Of a DNA stretch of 64,000 nt, positions 33,938 through 46,700 are shown in pieces. Origin of the DNA: Spirodela intermedia (lineage: Eukaryota; Streptophyta; Magnoliopsida; Alismatales; Araceae). Made by a program: the position numbers and the translations under genes. The DNA is taken from positions 5,171,878 to 5,235,877 of the forward strand of contig LR746264.1 of the NCBI GenBank assembly GCA_902729315.2. The letters are read 5' to 3'. Within the stretch, counting starts at the first letter, position 1. Each line of letters opens with the position of its first letter. Under the pieces are notes generated by a model that saw nothing but the letters and a program-made list of their open reading frames with translations, was not told where the DNA came from and ran no database searches.

Positions 33938-34723
33938 ATGTCCACAGCGTCGACGAGGGCAGAAGAGTCTCCGGTGGGGGGATTCTCTCTGGCGGCGATT
34001 CCGCCGCCGAGCTCCGCCGTGGAGCGGAGAGGGAGGAGGAAGCCGGCGGCGGAGCTGGGGAGGTTCCTGGGCGTGAGGCGGCGGCCATGGGGGAGGTACG
34101 CGGCGGAGATAAGGGACCCGTCCACCAAGGAGAGGCACTGGCTGGGTACCTTCGACACGGCCCAAGAAGCCGCCGCCGCCTATGACCGCGCCGCCCTCGC
34201 CATGAAAGGAACCCAAGCTCGCACCAACTTCGTCTACTCCGGCAACCCTCAGCCGGTGGCGCCGCCGCCCCCCCCGCCCCCGCTCCTCCTCCCCGGGCCG
34301 CAAGCGCACTGCGAGCTGCCTCACTTCGTCTGCCAGCCCAACTGCGCCACCTGCTCCAAAGTCCTGTTCGAGCCGGCGGCGCCGCCCGACGACGACGACG
34401 GCAACGGCGACGGCTTCTTCCTGCTCTCCGGCGACCGGAAGTCCGGCTACCTAAGCAGCATAATCCCCGACGCTTGCCTCCTTGGTGAGAACGGCAGAAC
34501 GTCGCCGGCGAACCAGCGCCGCCGCCGCACGGCGAGCAGCGGGAGTTCCGCCTCCGCCTCGCCGACCGCCGGCATGTGTCCGATGGGTCCTCTCGCCGGT
34601 GCAAGTTTGGATCCCATGTGGGAAGTAAGCTCGTGGGAGCTCACCGCCAGCCTCGAGAGCTTTTACTCTCCACCCATCTCCTCCATGGCTGATTTACTCA
34701 CCCTTGGTTACCCTCCGTTCTGA
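33938..34723 (+). CDS. AP2/ERF transcription factor, PUCHI/LEP/FZP-like
   Basis: A single-exon nuclear DNA-binding protein, 261 residues from the ATG at 33938 ([15 protein letters not shown]). An in-frame ATG at 33878 would add 20 residues; I prefer the downstream one for its better context and resemblance to relatives. The AP2 domain is about residues 43-102: [19 protein letters not shown], then [20 protein letters not shown] and RTNFVY. Ala and Asp in AAEIRDP mark the ERF rather than DREB branch. The domain plus the RTNFVY tail resembles the group containing PUCHI, LEAFY PETIOLE and grass FRIZZY PANICLE/BD1, which set meristem and organ identity. After it come a polyproline run, an unusual cysteine group (NCATCSK), an Asp-rich tract and a conserved-looking C-terminus [16 protein letters not shown]. 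The gene is strongly GC-rich. Which exact clade member it is remains open. Confidence 0.92.
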   Translation: MSTASTRAEESPVGGFSLAAIPPPSSAVERRGRRKPAAELGRFLGVRRRPWGRYAAEIRDPSTKERHWLGTFDTAQEAAAAYDRAALAMKGTQARTNFVYSGNPQPVAPPPPPPPLLLPGPQAHCELPHFVCQPNCATCSKVLFEPAAPPDDDDGNGDGFFLLSGDRKSGYLSSIIPDACLLGENGRTSPANQRRRRTASSGSSASASPTAGMCPMGPLAGASLDPMWEVSSWELTASLESFYSPPISSMADLLTLGYPPF

Positions 34724-34755
34724 TCCATCAATGGAGCCCATCTCCAGCAATCTCT

Positions 34756-34795
<40 letters not shown>

Positions 34796-35134
34796 CTTAT
34801 GGCGTGCATGATGGGGCCGATGGGTACAGACTCCCACAAGCGCAGAGGGCTTTACGTGTGCTTATGAGCAGTCTCTCACCCATCCATCCGTCTGCTTCCC
34901 GGCAGGCCCGGTCGCCGCAGCAGCAGTGCCTCCATTAACGCAGTCACTCTCGTCTTCCTCACTCTCAGTCTTCCGCCCTAGTGAGAGAAAGAAACATCAC
35001 ATGCTAAACGCCTCTCTCTCTCTCTCTCTCGCTATCAGTCTATAGTTTATTTATACGCACATAAAGGCGTACAGCAGTCGTCTTGGGTGTGCACAGAAGC
35101 CGCGAACAGTGTCTTGAACACTAATCTTCAACTA

Positions 35135-35168
<34 letters not shown>

Positions 35169-35258
35169 AAGCCAATAACAGTCTCTGAAGCTTAACTCTT
35201 CCGCAAACATTTCCAACGAAGTGGAGGATACTTCCAAATCCCAACCATGGCAGTTTGT

Positions 35259-35299
<41 letters not shown>

Positions 35300-35522
35300 T
35301 CAGCAACTCGACACAGATCCAGGGTTAGAGAGAGGAAGAGAAAACCTTCTCCCATCGTAGCCCAGATCATTCCTCAGCCACCGTCTTCTTTTGCTTGGAG
35401 AGACCGAACGCCTTAGGAGAGTCGTGCCAGATCATCTCCATCTGAGGAGGAGCATATAAAATAGTTCATCACATTCGAGAGCCCAAGGATAAGATAAGAT
35501 ATTATCTCCATGAATAATATGT
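34724..35522. other. Convergent intergenic region, ERF and ObgC
   Basis: This is the 3' flank of both genes. It holds CT tracts at about 34760-34792, 35010-35030 and 35138-35167, and a GA tract at about 35262-35296. The last CT and GA tracts are about 95 bp apart in opposite orientation and could pair. No gene is seen. Confidence 0.65.
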
Positions 35523-35994
35523 CTAAGTCAACGACGAGGAGGGGATACGAGGAAGAGCGTCCACCTCGCCGACGACCACGGTGTCGCCCTCTTTCACCCC
35601 TTTCTTTATGAGGGTTTTGTTCACCCCGCATGCCTCCAGAGCGTGCTGAAATCTTCGTAGAGACTCCGAGTACCTGGTACAGGAAGGGATTTCATGAGAA
35701 ATGCTGAAACTAAGCCGACGGTTCACTCTGATTCAGAAGATGATGCTGCGACCAAGAGAAAACATTTTCTTAGAGAGAGAGAGAGAGAGAGAGAGAGAAG
35801 CTGATGTGCTTACCAGGTAACAGCCAGACAGGACGGTTAGCAATACATTTTACCATAATAGGAATAGCTGATGTTGTTATTGTTGTTGAAATGACCAAAA
35901 ATTAAACCGAGAGAGAGAGAGAGAGAGAGATTGGGTTTCTATTGGGGGCCGAGGGGGCAAGTTTCATACGAGGCAAGAGAGAGAAAGGGAAGAG

Positions 35995-36034
<40 letters not shown>

Positions 36035-39000
36035 TTTACCATACTCGATGGGGTTCACTCGGACTGAGTCATGTGATGAAACAAAAGCTACAAAAGGCGA
36101 AAATTTTGCGAATAAAGGAAAGAACTGGGTCTGTAAGAAAGTGATGAACTGTGCCCTGCGAAATAGGTGAAGAAGACGGGATTGCTGACTCTCAGGAGAA
36201 AATCAAGAACTTACTGCCAGTTAGTCATCTGGACAAAGCGTTGAATTCCTGCTCCAACAACGAACCAAGTGCTAGAATTGTTGTCGCGGTAGATGTCGAA
36301 CTCGCTCATCGAAGCGCTCCGCTGTTTCTGAATCGTCTCCGCCACATGGTTCAAATTCAGAGGAGCCGTCCAGTCTGCAAGTGGCAAAGAGGGCATTCAT
36401 GTCGGGAAAGTCAACGGGGCGATTATGAAACCGATTAGCAGGAAGAATCACGAAACACAAATGGGTGTTTTCCATGATGACTTATACAAGAATAAGTCAG
36501 ACAAATAAATCAGGCCAACCCAGTTGCTGCAACAGGCACAAATCCCTGAAACAATATCCTAAGTTTGACCAAGGAAAGGAGATAGCGTTTTGACTTCCAT
36601 GAGAGGTGTGAGGAGATGACCTTGGGCTTCCTTCTCTGCATTCCACTCGCTCTGAAGAAGTTGATACATGGAGGAAACAACATCCTGAGTTCCGTGCCTG
36701 TTGGCTGCGCTGATGCAAAAAGGATTGATGCCGCGGTCTTCCAAGCATTGCTTGAATGAATCCCACTGGTCGTATGCTTCAGGAAGGTCCATCTTGTTGA
36801 ATGCGACTAGGTATGGTTTCTCTGCGAGCTCTGGGCTGAATAGCTCAATCTCCAAACGAACTGCATCGAACTCGTACAAGGGCTGTTCGCCGGAACCGTC
36901 AACCACATGAACCTAACCATCAAAAAACACCGTTTATTAATACTTTTTAGCAGAATAGGATCTGAAAATCACTTACGCCTTAAAGATTTTATTTTTATTT
37001 TTAAAATCAGTTCTAAAGAACAAGAACAGTACGACTTTTAGATAAATTCTTAAGGCTTCATTCAACAAAATCAGATGGCTACCACAGATAGTAATCACGC
37101 AACAAATGCAAAAAACACATGTGAACACGAATATTAAATAGATTATCTAGTGATAACAATAATACGAGGATGTGGTCTGAATCTTTGGAAAAGTTGCTTG
37201 AAAATAGCTAAGAAACATGTGCCAACATTCCTGGAGTAGCTAACCTCGCACAGGACGTCTGAAAGAGGTCCCCAACACATCTATGGTTATATAAACCCTA
37301 AGACGAAGATTATCGATCAGTGTCATTGTCTCTGCTACTAGTCACTGACCACTCTCCCCTGCCACTCCACTGGTTGAGCGGGAAAGAAATTGACTTTGGG
37401 GGGGGGGGGAGTTGTGGTCTGGTCCTCCAGTTATTGTTTAATCATAACTAATCCTCATTGTAATAAACATAAGCTCAACCAGACAATCATGAATCTCTCC
37501 ACTGTCATGTCTTTTGCACTGATCTAAGCAAAATGAGACGTATTCCTTTGGCCGTCACAAAGGGTGAACAGATAACGAACTAAACATTGATGTTCATGGG
37601 ACTTTATGAAGCTGAGTATAAATTTTCCCAAAGATTTTTCTTTTCCTCTTCCAGAAAAGAAAAAAACAAAGTTCATATGTACGTCTAGGACAGACTCTGG
37701 TTCCAATTTATTCAGATTTACTGCTCGCAAATGATCTTCATGTGTATTTGTCGTAACTAATCGCCTCCCTAAGGAAGGACGAGTTAGTTTTCATCTAGAA
37801 AGAGTTCATATTTAAATCGAATTCTTACACAAGATAGAAGAATCCTTTTAAATGAAAAGATAGTGGAGAAAGAGTATGAGGTAAAGATCTACAAACCAAT
37901 ACTGAGCATCTTTCAGTGTGACGCAGAAACTCATGACCTAAACCAAAACCCCGATGTGCACCTTCAAGCAATCCTGGCAAGTCTGCTACAACCATGGTTG
38001 CATCATAGTCCAATGAAACTACCCCCAGATTTGGTAGTAATGTTGTGAAGGGGTAGTTTGCTATGGTTGGCTGAGCAGCACTTATTGCGCTCAGAAGAGT
38101 GCTTTTCCCAGCATTTGGTGCACCCACTATTCCTACGTCAGCAACCAACTTTAACTCCAAATCCAGCCACCTGATGAAAAAAAATGATCGGTTGAAATAA
38201 ACTGTTTTCTTAACTAAAATAGAAAGAACATAAAACCCAATAGATTCACAAAAGTATCTCTTCTCCTTGCGATAACACAAAATCAAGACATAAAATCAGC
38301 TAGATTTATTTCGGACAATAGAAGGGGTAGCAGGATGTTGATTTTAATAGGGAGAGTGCCCTGTCTTTTATGATATGAAATTTTCTAAAGTGATTTACCA
38401 ACCTGGAATAACCCAAAACTCAAGCCCCTTTTGCAAGGCAGGTAAAACATCTGTTCCCTAAAATATTCCACATTCCGAGATCATGGGGATTGGGGAGGGG
38501 TCAAATAGCCTCCTCGGTCCCTAAAGCTGAGTAAGATGCATCAACGTCTTCATTTACCATGGTCGCAGGCTGCTTGTTTTCTTCAATCCGGAGTGGATCA
38601 TGATCTGGTGTTGGAGCAAAGGATTTTCCCTTTTTACCAGAGGTAGATAGCATTTGACTTTTGTTTTCTCTTTAATCTCTTGGCCTTATCACGCTCAGTT
38701 CATCATGCTAATAGAACAAGATGTCACCAAATTTTGTTCTCCTGATCAAACTAAAACAAAAACCTAAACTTCAATGGTGATAATATCATAATCCTACTTC
38801 TAGTCAAACTAAAAATCTATCAAACATGTGCTAGTTGAAGAGAGAACAAACATCAGGAAAAAAATCCCATATCCTCAAAAATTTCTGAAAAGCTTCTTGA
38901 CAAGAGATAAGAAGAGCTTTCTAATGTACATATTTTGCGTCAAATAACAAAACTTGACAGAAAGGAGACCCTAGATCTTTCAGGATGAGTAGACTCTCTC

Positions 39001-40401
39001 AGTCTGTCCTCATAGGCAGCGGCCATGGTTATCGTTGACATCTAGAAAAAATAGGCTTCGTTAAGCTCACACCAAAAGTATCAAACCCCAGAAGCGTTTT
39101 TTTTCTCTAAAATGTCCTTTTGCGGAAACCTGGCAATTAAATTGAATTTCACAGAAGAAATTGAACAAACTTTTGCGGTCTCCCAAAATTAGTTTGGATC
39201 CATTGAAACAGTATTGTTTGCTTAGGCAACCATAAAATTATCTATTGATAGAAGCCATATAAGTCCAGCAAACACAACTATCGACAGTTGAAACGAAAGA
39301 GTAATATTCTGGATTACAATGAGCATAAATATTGTCTGCAATTTAATGAGATAGATAATTGGTCTGACTCACTTACATTTCAGCGCCTTCTTCTCCATTC
39401 TCTGCGATTTTTGGCACTCTTTGGGTCCCTGTTTTGAAAGAAGCATTTCCTCTTCCACCTCGTCCTCCAGGCAAGAGAAGAGCCCGCTGTCCCGGGTGCA
39501 TCAATTCTAGCAGGACTTCACCTTCTATCCCACCTTTCCTGGACTCTCTTATCACCGTTCCCGGTGCCACCATCACCACCATATCCTCACCCTTCGCTCC
39601 AGCCTGCTTTCTCCCCTGACCATGAGCTCCTCTGCCCGCCCTGAAGTGCACGTTCTTCCGGAATGGAAGCAAAGAATTCATGGAGCCGTCGACCTCTATG
39701 TACACATTGCCTCCTCTTCCCCCGTCACCACCTGAAGGACCACCATACGGCACAAACTTCTCCCTTCGAAATGCCACGACGCCATTTCCACCGTCTCCCG
39801 CCTTTACATAAATCTTCGCCCGGTCGAAGCACCTCATCACCGCGGGGATACCCTTCTCCTTCTCTTCACCTTCCCCTTCCCCTTCCCCTTCCCCTTCGAA
39901 AACATCCAATTCCTCGTCGCGCCCAATAGATGCCAGCAATTCCCTCTCGTCGCCCCCAAATTCCAACTGCGCCAATCCTTGGAATATATTTTCTTCGAAA
40001 TCCTCCTCCTCTTCCTCGTCCCCGGTCTCATCACCCGCCCACCTCTCCGAAAAAATTTCCTCGCCGACTAAGGGAGCGGCTGTAGCCAAGTCACTGAGCC
40101 TGATCTCGCTAGTAACCTCCATTCGGGCAGGATTGGCGAAACTCGGCAGCAGGAAATCATCCTTCGGGGGAAGGCGGGTGTAGGTTGTGGCCTCGCCTCC
40201 ACCTGCTGAGGATAATCGGTGGGAGGGAGCCTCCGGGGGATGGTCGGAGACGATGCGGGGTTCAGCCTTCACCCCACGAGACGGCTTCCGGCGGCCAGGA
40301 GGCGTCTTCCCCCTGTTGTCCCCCGACGCAGAGCGGGCCTGAGACGCAGTGGAGCAGCAAGTACGAAGGCGAGGGAATGTGAGCTGTGCGAGAGCCGCCA
40401 T
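35523..40401 (-). CDS. OBGC: Chloroplast Obg-family GTPase
   Basis: A GTPase needed for plastid ribosome assembly and thylakoid development. Five exons, right to left: 40401-39377, 38170-37897, 36912-36621, 36374-36215 and 35673-35523; total 633 residues. The N-terminus ([20 protein letters not shown]) looks like a plastid transit peptide and is followed by an acidic linker containing a Gly-Glu run. The glycine-rich Obg fold occupies about 190-345, with [18 protein letters not shown] and [16 protein letters not shown]. The G domain follows: G1 GAPNAGKS at about 358-365, the FTTLLPNLG switch region, G3 [10 protein letters not shown] and G4 NKMD. The C-terminal Obg tail (OCT) includes [17 protein letters not shown] and ACGVNKTL, then a short divergent end. 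The family usually carries Arg where this has Gln after MTNW. GA tracts fill the last intron. Confidence 0.95.
35773..36031. repeat. GA microsatellites in the last ObgC intron
   Basis: Three GA tracts, at about 35773-35799, 35909-35930 and 35996-36031, lie within the 541-bp intron 35674-36214. On the transcribed minus strand they read CT, so they enrich the intron in pyrimidine. Confidence 0.85.
39869..39898 (-). repeat. Coding hexanucleotide repeat in ObgC exon 1
   Basis: About five copies of a CCTTCC-type hexamer on the plus strand encode the alternating Gly-Glu run in the acidic linker between transit peptide and Obg fold. Its length is a multiple of three per unit, so copy-number changes would stay in frame. 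Confidence 0.85.
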
Positions 40402-41475
40402 TTGGCTCCCCTGATCGGCGATCCTCTCCGGCGGGAAGCTCTCCCGTACTCGCCGCCGGCGCCGGAGAAGAGAAGAAAATCTTATCCTTGTACCTGCTCA
40501 TGCAACCAAGGGAAGAAGACTACAACGACCTTCTGAATGATCCGTTAAGAGTATCTTCCACTTGGCTCCCCTAGAAAATATAATATTTTACAATATCAAT
40601 GATACTACTTCTAAATGAAATTCTCATTTATTTGGGCTATTTTTCTCTAAGATCCACCCGAAAATCTGCATCTCTCCCCAAAATGCCACATTTTCCGATT
40701 ATTATATCTGATTTGAAATGGGGACTGGGACACAAATATTTTCATAATAATCATAACATTAATGATATTCCAATTAAATATGAAGGAAATTTGTCTGTGA
40801 TTTTTTCTCCAAGAACCCTCTGAAAATCTACATCTCTCCCTAAAATCCCACAAATATCTGTCTTTTAATAATTTTCCCATTATTTGGTGTTTTTTTTATT
40901 TGGAATGGGGGAGGGGGGACTCAAATATTTAAATAAGTCCCTGATAAATATATTAATAAAATAGATACGACATATTGCTCAATTATTTATTTCCGCGTTA
41001 TGAAAAACCATAATTAGCTGAAAACTGAGAAAATTGGGGTGTCGAGACGTGCGAAAATCCGGGCTTCCGTGGCTCAACATTTATGCGGCACGTACTCCAT
41101 CCCCACCCTTTCTCTCCTCCTTTCATCTCTGTCTCTCTCTCTCTCTCTCTCTATTAGACACACACACCTGACTCAGGCACAACTGATGCACAGCGGGAGC
41201 GATTAGGAGCATTAAACAACTTTCAATAACTCAGGCGAGGTGCTTGTAGAAATTTGAACGGACGAAGGGGAAGGCTGTTCTTCCTGCTTGAGGAAAACTT
41301 TCTTCTTGTGCGTTTCTGGGCTGGTTTCTAGGTGGGACGAGGTTTTTCTCTCATCTTCTTGTTCTTCTCCAGTTTATCCCTGTTTAATGTCGGATTCTTC
41401 GTTTCTCCGATCGTATCTTGTTTCATCTTCTCTTTCTCGGTTGGCTCTACAGAGGAAAGAGGAATCCCCAAGGCG
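40402..41475. other. Divergent intergenic region with a ~161-bp spaced direct repeat
   Basis: AT-rich region between ObgC and the small gene. A segment at about 40641-40690 recurs at about 40801-40852 with roughly 80 percent identity (shared cores GAAAATCT, CATCTCTCCC and AAAAT-CCACA). A CT tract lies at about 41130-41152. No gene is seen. Confidence 0.6.
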
Positions 41476-43124
41476 ATGGCGAGGAAGAGTTTCGATCTCT
41501 TGTGGCCGCCACTCCCTTTGAATGTCTCCAAAATCATCAGGTAGCATCTGTGATCTTCGAGCGGATCTGCGTTACCTTGGATTACGATTTTAATGCTATT
41601 TTTGCCTATTTCCCTACATAAATAGATTAGTTTACCGGATCTGTGTGATTATTCGAGGGTACTATCCTTCATAGATACCTTAGAATGATTGGTACAGAGA
41701 ATGCCATTATCATCGCTGCCCTAACGCTAGACGACATAGACGGCATTTCCCCAGACATCTTCATCTCTTATGAAAATATTTGGATAAATTCATCTCCAGT
41801 CAACCTTTTTAGTCCGTCGAGTTGTTGCCATGAAATCGCTCGGTTCTACTCTCCAACTCCTCGTATTATCCTAAGTCTCCTTGAGGTAGATTTACATAGT
41901 CTAGAACTGTTTATCCACTTCAGAAATTCTCAGCTCCAGATCCTCCATCCGACTATCTCCGATCGAGCTGACATCATGACCTTACCTTGGTGGCCATGAG
42001 TAAAAAGACATAGACTCTAATCTTTGTTCAATGTCAACGTTGACATTTCTTCAAACATCTTCATCTCTTATTAAAATAATTGGATAAAATCATCTCCAGT
42101 CAAACTTTTTAATCCGCCGAGTTTCTGTCATGATATCACTCGATTCTACTCGCCAACTCCTCGCATTATCCCTTGGCCCTTTGAGGTAGAGTTACATATC
42201 CCAGAAATGTTCATTCCCTTCAGAAATATCCATCGCAGCTCCAGATTCTCCACCTGACTATCTCAGATCGAGCTGGTATCAGAACCTTATCTTGGTGGCC
42301 ATTAGTCAAAAGACTCTAATCTTTTTTCAATGTCAACGTTGACATTTCCTCAGACATCTTCATCTCTTACGAAAATAATTGGATAAAATCATTTCCAGTC
42401 AACCTTTTTATTCCGTCGAGTTGCTGACATGATATCACTCGATTATACTCTCCAACTCTTCGTATGATCCCAGGGCCCTTGAGGTAGAGTTACATATCCC
42501 AGAACTGTTTATCCCCTTCAGAAATTCTCCACATCAGCTCCAGATTCTCCATCTGACTATCTGAGGTCGAGCTGGCATCAGAACCTTACATTGGTGGGCA
42601 TTAGTCAAATGACAGAGAATGGAGGAATCCCATCAATACAATCACAAGTTTAGATCGATTTCTCTGCCTTAATGAATGTACTATTAGCTTGGCCCCTCAT
42701 CAACAGAAGCAAGATGGATTAAGATTAGGAGAAATTATCAATTTGGTTCATTAGAATAAAAAATAATCGGCAGTGGATGCAGTACAGTCCCAATCTAATT
42801 ATTTCCTCTAAAAATGCGGATAATCCTGATTTTAATCCTTTGGAACATTTTCATCAGAGTTGGTTGCTGCCAAGTTTCTTTCTTGGGAAAATAGCATGGT
42901 GGTTGACTCATGGTCTCTGTCATTACAGGAGGATGGAGCAGGATGTGGAGACTGTCATCAACGTACTCCGCCCGGGACCACTCGGGATCATCGAGCACAA
43001 GTTCTCCGCCACAGAAGTCCACGAGGCGAAGGCCGCAGTTGACCGGGCGGTCTTGAGCTGGCGGCAGAGCACGGCCCTGGAAAAGTGGAGTAGCAATGAG
43101 ATGCCCGAGTCAACTGGAACCTGA
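41476..43124 (+). CDS. Small conserved-looking plant protein of unknown function
   Basis: Two exons, 41476-41540 and 42929-43124, joined in phase give 86 residues. Exon 1 begins MARKSFDLLWPPLPLNVSK and ends at AG before GTAGCA. Exon 2 begins after CATTACAG and contains RMEQDVETVINVLRPGPLGI, then EHKFSATEVHEAKAAVDRAV and a WRQ motif, ending ESTGT. The exon 2 codon use, clean splice sites and a defined stop argue for a real gene. I do not recognise the family. No signal peptide or membrane segment is seen; the middle is a predicted helix. A shorter protein starting at the ATG in exon 2 (42934) is possible. The 1.39-kb intron is filled by a tandem repeat. Confidence 0.65.
41739..42620. repeat. 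Three-copy ~300-bp tandem repeat in an intron
   Basis: Three head-to-tail copies, about 41739-42034, 42035-42334 and 42335-42620, each contain CATCTTCATCTCTTA, GGATAAA-TCAT-TCCAGTCAA, CTCCAACTC-TCG, CCTTGAGGTAGA-TTACATA and GATCGAGCTG. Copies 2 and 3 are more alike than copy 1. A perfect palindrome ATGTCAACGTTGACAT marks the junctions at 42031-42046 and 42330-42345. Confidence 0.9.
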
Positions 43125-43702
43125 TTGGGGAAGCAGAGGAACTCTGAGATCAATGTGTTCTTGGTTGTATTTAATAGGGTTGGTAAGTCAACGGGTGAAT
43201 TTGATGAATTCGTCATAAGTCTGGGTTTCCAAAGTTTGATTGTATGTTGGAGCCCCCATTTTGGAAGAAATATTTTCCAATGAAAAAGAATATTTTTCGT
43301 ATTTTATATATATATATATTTTCAATTAGGCCCCTCAAAAACCAACTTTTTGGGTATTAACCCTTTGAGGGGTGATTATGCTATCGACTGTCTTGGCCTG
43401 GGCTTGTCAATCAATGAATTACCTTTGAAGAAATATTTCCCATAAAATGAATATATATATATATAAATTATCATATTTCAAGGTATGCTCTCAATTTGTG
43501 TGCCCTGAAAATTATGGTTATCGGGTCGTCGGAAAGAAGACGTTCGAACACTTATTCGGGTATGGATCATATCCGAATACCTTGTTTAGGTCCGAGTCGG
43601 CCAGCTAACTACTTTTTATGTCCCCATTTCTGGTTTCGTCTCGATCTGGTGGCCCGTGTAACTCCTTTTTACGAACACGCAGAGGGAGAGAGGTGGGGAG
43701 AG
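43125..43702. other. Intergenic region between the small gene and TON2
   Basis: It is AT-rich with two short TA runs (about 43305-43318 and 43451-43466), and probably carries the 3' UTR of the small gene and the TON2 promoter. Nothing else is recognisable. Confidence 0.55.
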
Positions 43703-46700
43703 ATGTATAGCGGCTCCAGTGATGGTGAAGGGGGTCACGATGCCGTCCCACGGAAGATCCCCCCGGCGGCGTCCATGCCCTGGGTTCGAAACCTTCGCAG
43801 ATTCATCGGCAATGGCGCCGGCCTTGGGTCCGAGGCGCTCATGGGTCAGTGCTCTTCTTCTTCCCTGACTAGCAGATATCCTCCTCATTGCTCTGCTCCA
43901 TTTCCCTTTCATGTGTTTCTTGTGTCCATTTTTCGCTTCTTTTTGCCGGTTTAGTTACTGGAGTCAAGATCCGTGGACATTCTTCTTTCCTGGGAATGGC
44001 GGACCCGTGTTACAATGTTCGACTGTGGTCTGAGTTGCATTCTACGTGTAAATCACATCAGACCGTTCCAACCCTTTTGGGCGTTCGTCTTCCCGGAACT
44101 TGGCTAGATTTCCGGAAGTACTTCGTTTTAAAAAGTTCTCGTTCTTTTAGGAAAACTTATCTGTGCAGACTAAAATATGGAGATGCCCGGATAATCTCTG
44201 TGGCCAGTGCAATGGATTTATAATGAAATAAGATGGCGGTTGAGGAAATTTTTGGTGAGAAAAGGTGGGAAGTAGAAGTGGAAGAGAGTTGAAAGACCTC
44301 ATAAAATTTTTGTCAAAATCGAGTTGTTGCAGGCGGTGAACATCTTTGCGTCATGGTAGTTCTATATGATAATTCTTATGTTTATAAAATATGCATTTGC
44401 GTACTCTTTTAGGTATCCCAGGGGAATGCCATCAGTAGTGTTTTCTCTGAGAAAACTGTGGAGTGAATGCGATTTGAATCGTCGGATTATGTATAAAATT
44501 ATAGCTGTGCAGAAATCGGCGCTGAAGTATCCTAGAAATAACGTTTGTGAGTGAAAAGAACTCATGAAATGATAGTTTTGGCTGGAAGATCTGCATCAGT
44601 TATCCATTAAGAGGCTTATTGCTGGAAAATTGTGATTCTTAGGCATTAGGGGCCCAAAAATGCAGTGAAATTCTTACACGACCCTTTGGACAAGGGAATC
44701 TCCAAATGTTTGCGCAGATTTCATGCCAGCCGTTTTTAGTAAAAATGGGAAAGGAAAATTCAGTGAATACCTATTCGTAAATCTTCTGATCTTGTAGGCC
44801 ACATTTGGAGTAGAAACCATGCAATGAAAAAGTTGCAAGGGATGTCTATGGTTTGTTTATGTTGAATATGTCTTTTGGATTAGGTTATGGTAGGATAACT
44901 TGAAAATACATGCGTTATGTTTCATGCATCTCTGAGCCTTTGTTTCCCAATTTGTTAAGCTCTTCTTTGTTGGGGGTTCATGCTTCGTTTAAGTGATCTG
45001 TGAACTGTCAAAATAAATTTATGAGTTTTGGGTGTCTATTGTCTATTGCTTTAGAAAAATGAATTGAGTATATCTTCGCCATCAAGTTGGATAGCATTCT
45101 CCTCTTTTTTTAGTTTTCTAATTAAATACCATATCTTTCACACGATATAAGCACTAAGATTAACCTCTAACTGGCCATGGTACTGTTGGTGTCGTTGAAA
45201 CTCGTTAGTATTCCAGTTGTTTCTTTAGAAGGGCGTCCTCTAATAGAAATATATCAAAATATTCTCTCTTCTACTTACATCTCCTTACTGGTCCTCGATC
45301 ATAACATTATGTTTAGCCTCTTCGTAAGCTGCAGCTTCTGAGTATACTGATCGTTGGATTCCTCTCATTAAATTGTGCAAATTGTGCTATATTTATCACT
45401 AGGTATGAATCATGATACGCTAAATGTTTCAGATAATCTTGATCTTCGTGCTGTGTGGTGTTCCCACGGGTATAAGTCATTTTAATGCTATTTAGATGTC
45501 ATTTTGTTTTCACTCTATAAGTTTTACTTTGAAAATTTCACCCATTGCAAAGGCAGTTATGATAACTTTTTGTCGTGCAGAGCTTGAAACAAAGAGAATT
45601 TTGCTGGAAATCTTTAAAGAGAGACAACAAAAAAATGCTGAAGCAGGCACGATTCCAAGCTTCTACAAGAAGGCATGGACTAATCTTTTCTATATGGTTT
45701 ATGTTCTATCCTTCTCATTCTCTATGACTAGTCATTCTCTGAGCCTGTAAAAATGTACAATAGACCTAAGGATAGTTATCATGTTAAAAATCTTCACAAA
45801 CTAAAAGTAGCGATCTGGAAATGACAAGGACATTTTACTTCCATATGCCTTCCCCTTGTTTCCACTAATTCATGTTCTTGGTAGATTTTTCTCACAAAGA
45901 TTTCTCCTCTTATTTTAAAGTACAGAAACCTGAGGAAGGATCGATAAGTCACAGAGTACAGAGGTTGGCAAAATACAGGTTTTTAAAGGTACGCGGGTGT
46001 TAAATATCTTACTTTGCTTTCAATATTTCTTCAAGAGCTGTTTTCTTCTTGATGGTGGATATTCTTGTATGAGCCTATGGATAATCGCATCAAGCTGAGG
46101 TAGTGAAATATTTTTGATGTCATATCTAAAAAAATGTGGGATTGACAGAAACAATCAGATCTCCTGTTGAATGCTGATGATTTGGATGCCATGTGGGTTT
46201 GCTTGAGAGAAAATTGCATGATTGACGATGCTACCGGTGCTGAAAAGGTAAGCCTCAGATCTTTCGTACACTTTAGGTTTGGTTTATCTGCTTTTTATGT
46301 TATACTGTTGTCTACATTCGTTGTGTGCTCCAGTTCTTGAGAGGAGATATACCTGGGGAAATAAACCCAGGTCTATTGTTTGGTGACATTGGGGCAAAGT
46401 TAGTTGGAGAGTAATCTCATGGAATCAACTTTATAAGGCAGCATATAAAAAATATATTTCATCCGATCTTGCGTTCATGAGTCTGATGAATTTTTCAGAT
46501 TTTGCAAGGAACGCAAAAACTTGCACGATACCATTTAGGAATGAGGAAACTTGGCTAAATGTATTGACTGTCTAGCCTGGACATTGTGGATTGCTACCAT
46601 GGCTAGGTTCAGCTGGGCAGCACAGCGCACATTGCCATTCACCTGTTTTGATGTTGTGATCTGTTGCATGCATGTAGTTTTTCTTTTATGTTGACGACTT

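Noticed and set aside
43783-43800. tRNA-like T-arm motif (GGTTCGAAAC)
   Set aside because: It lies in TON2 exon 1 coding sequence and has no matching D-arm, anticodon arm or acceptor stem. I saw no convincing tRNA or rRNA gene elsewhere.
43496-43954. 152-codon plus-strand frame over the TON2 start
   Set aside because: It contains the true TON2 first exon from 43703 in frame, but the rest is upstream leader and downstream intron; the conserved MYSGSSDGEGG start is preferred.
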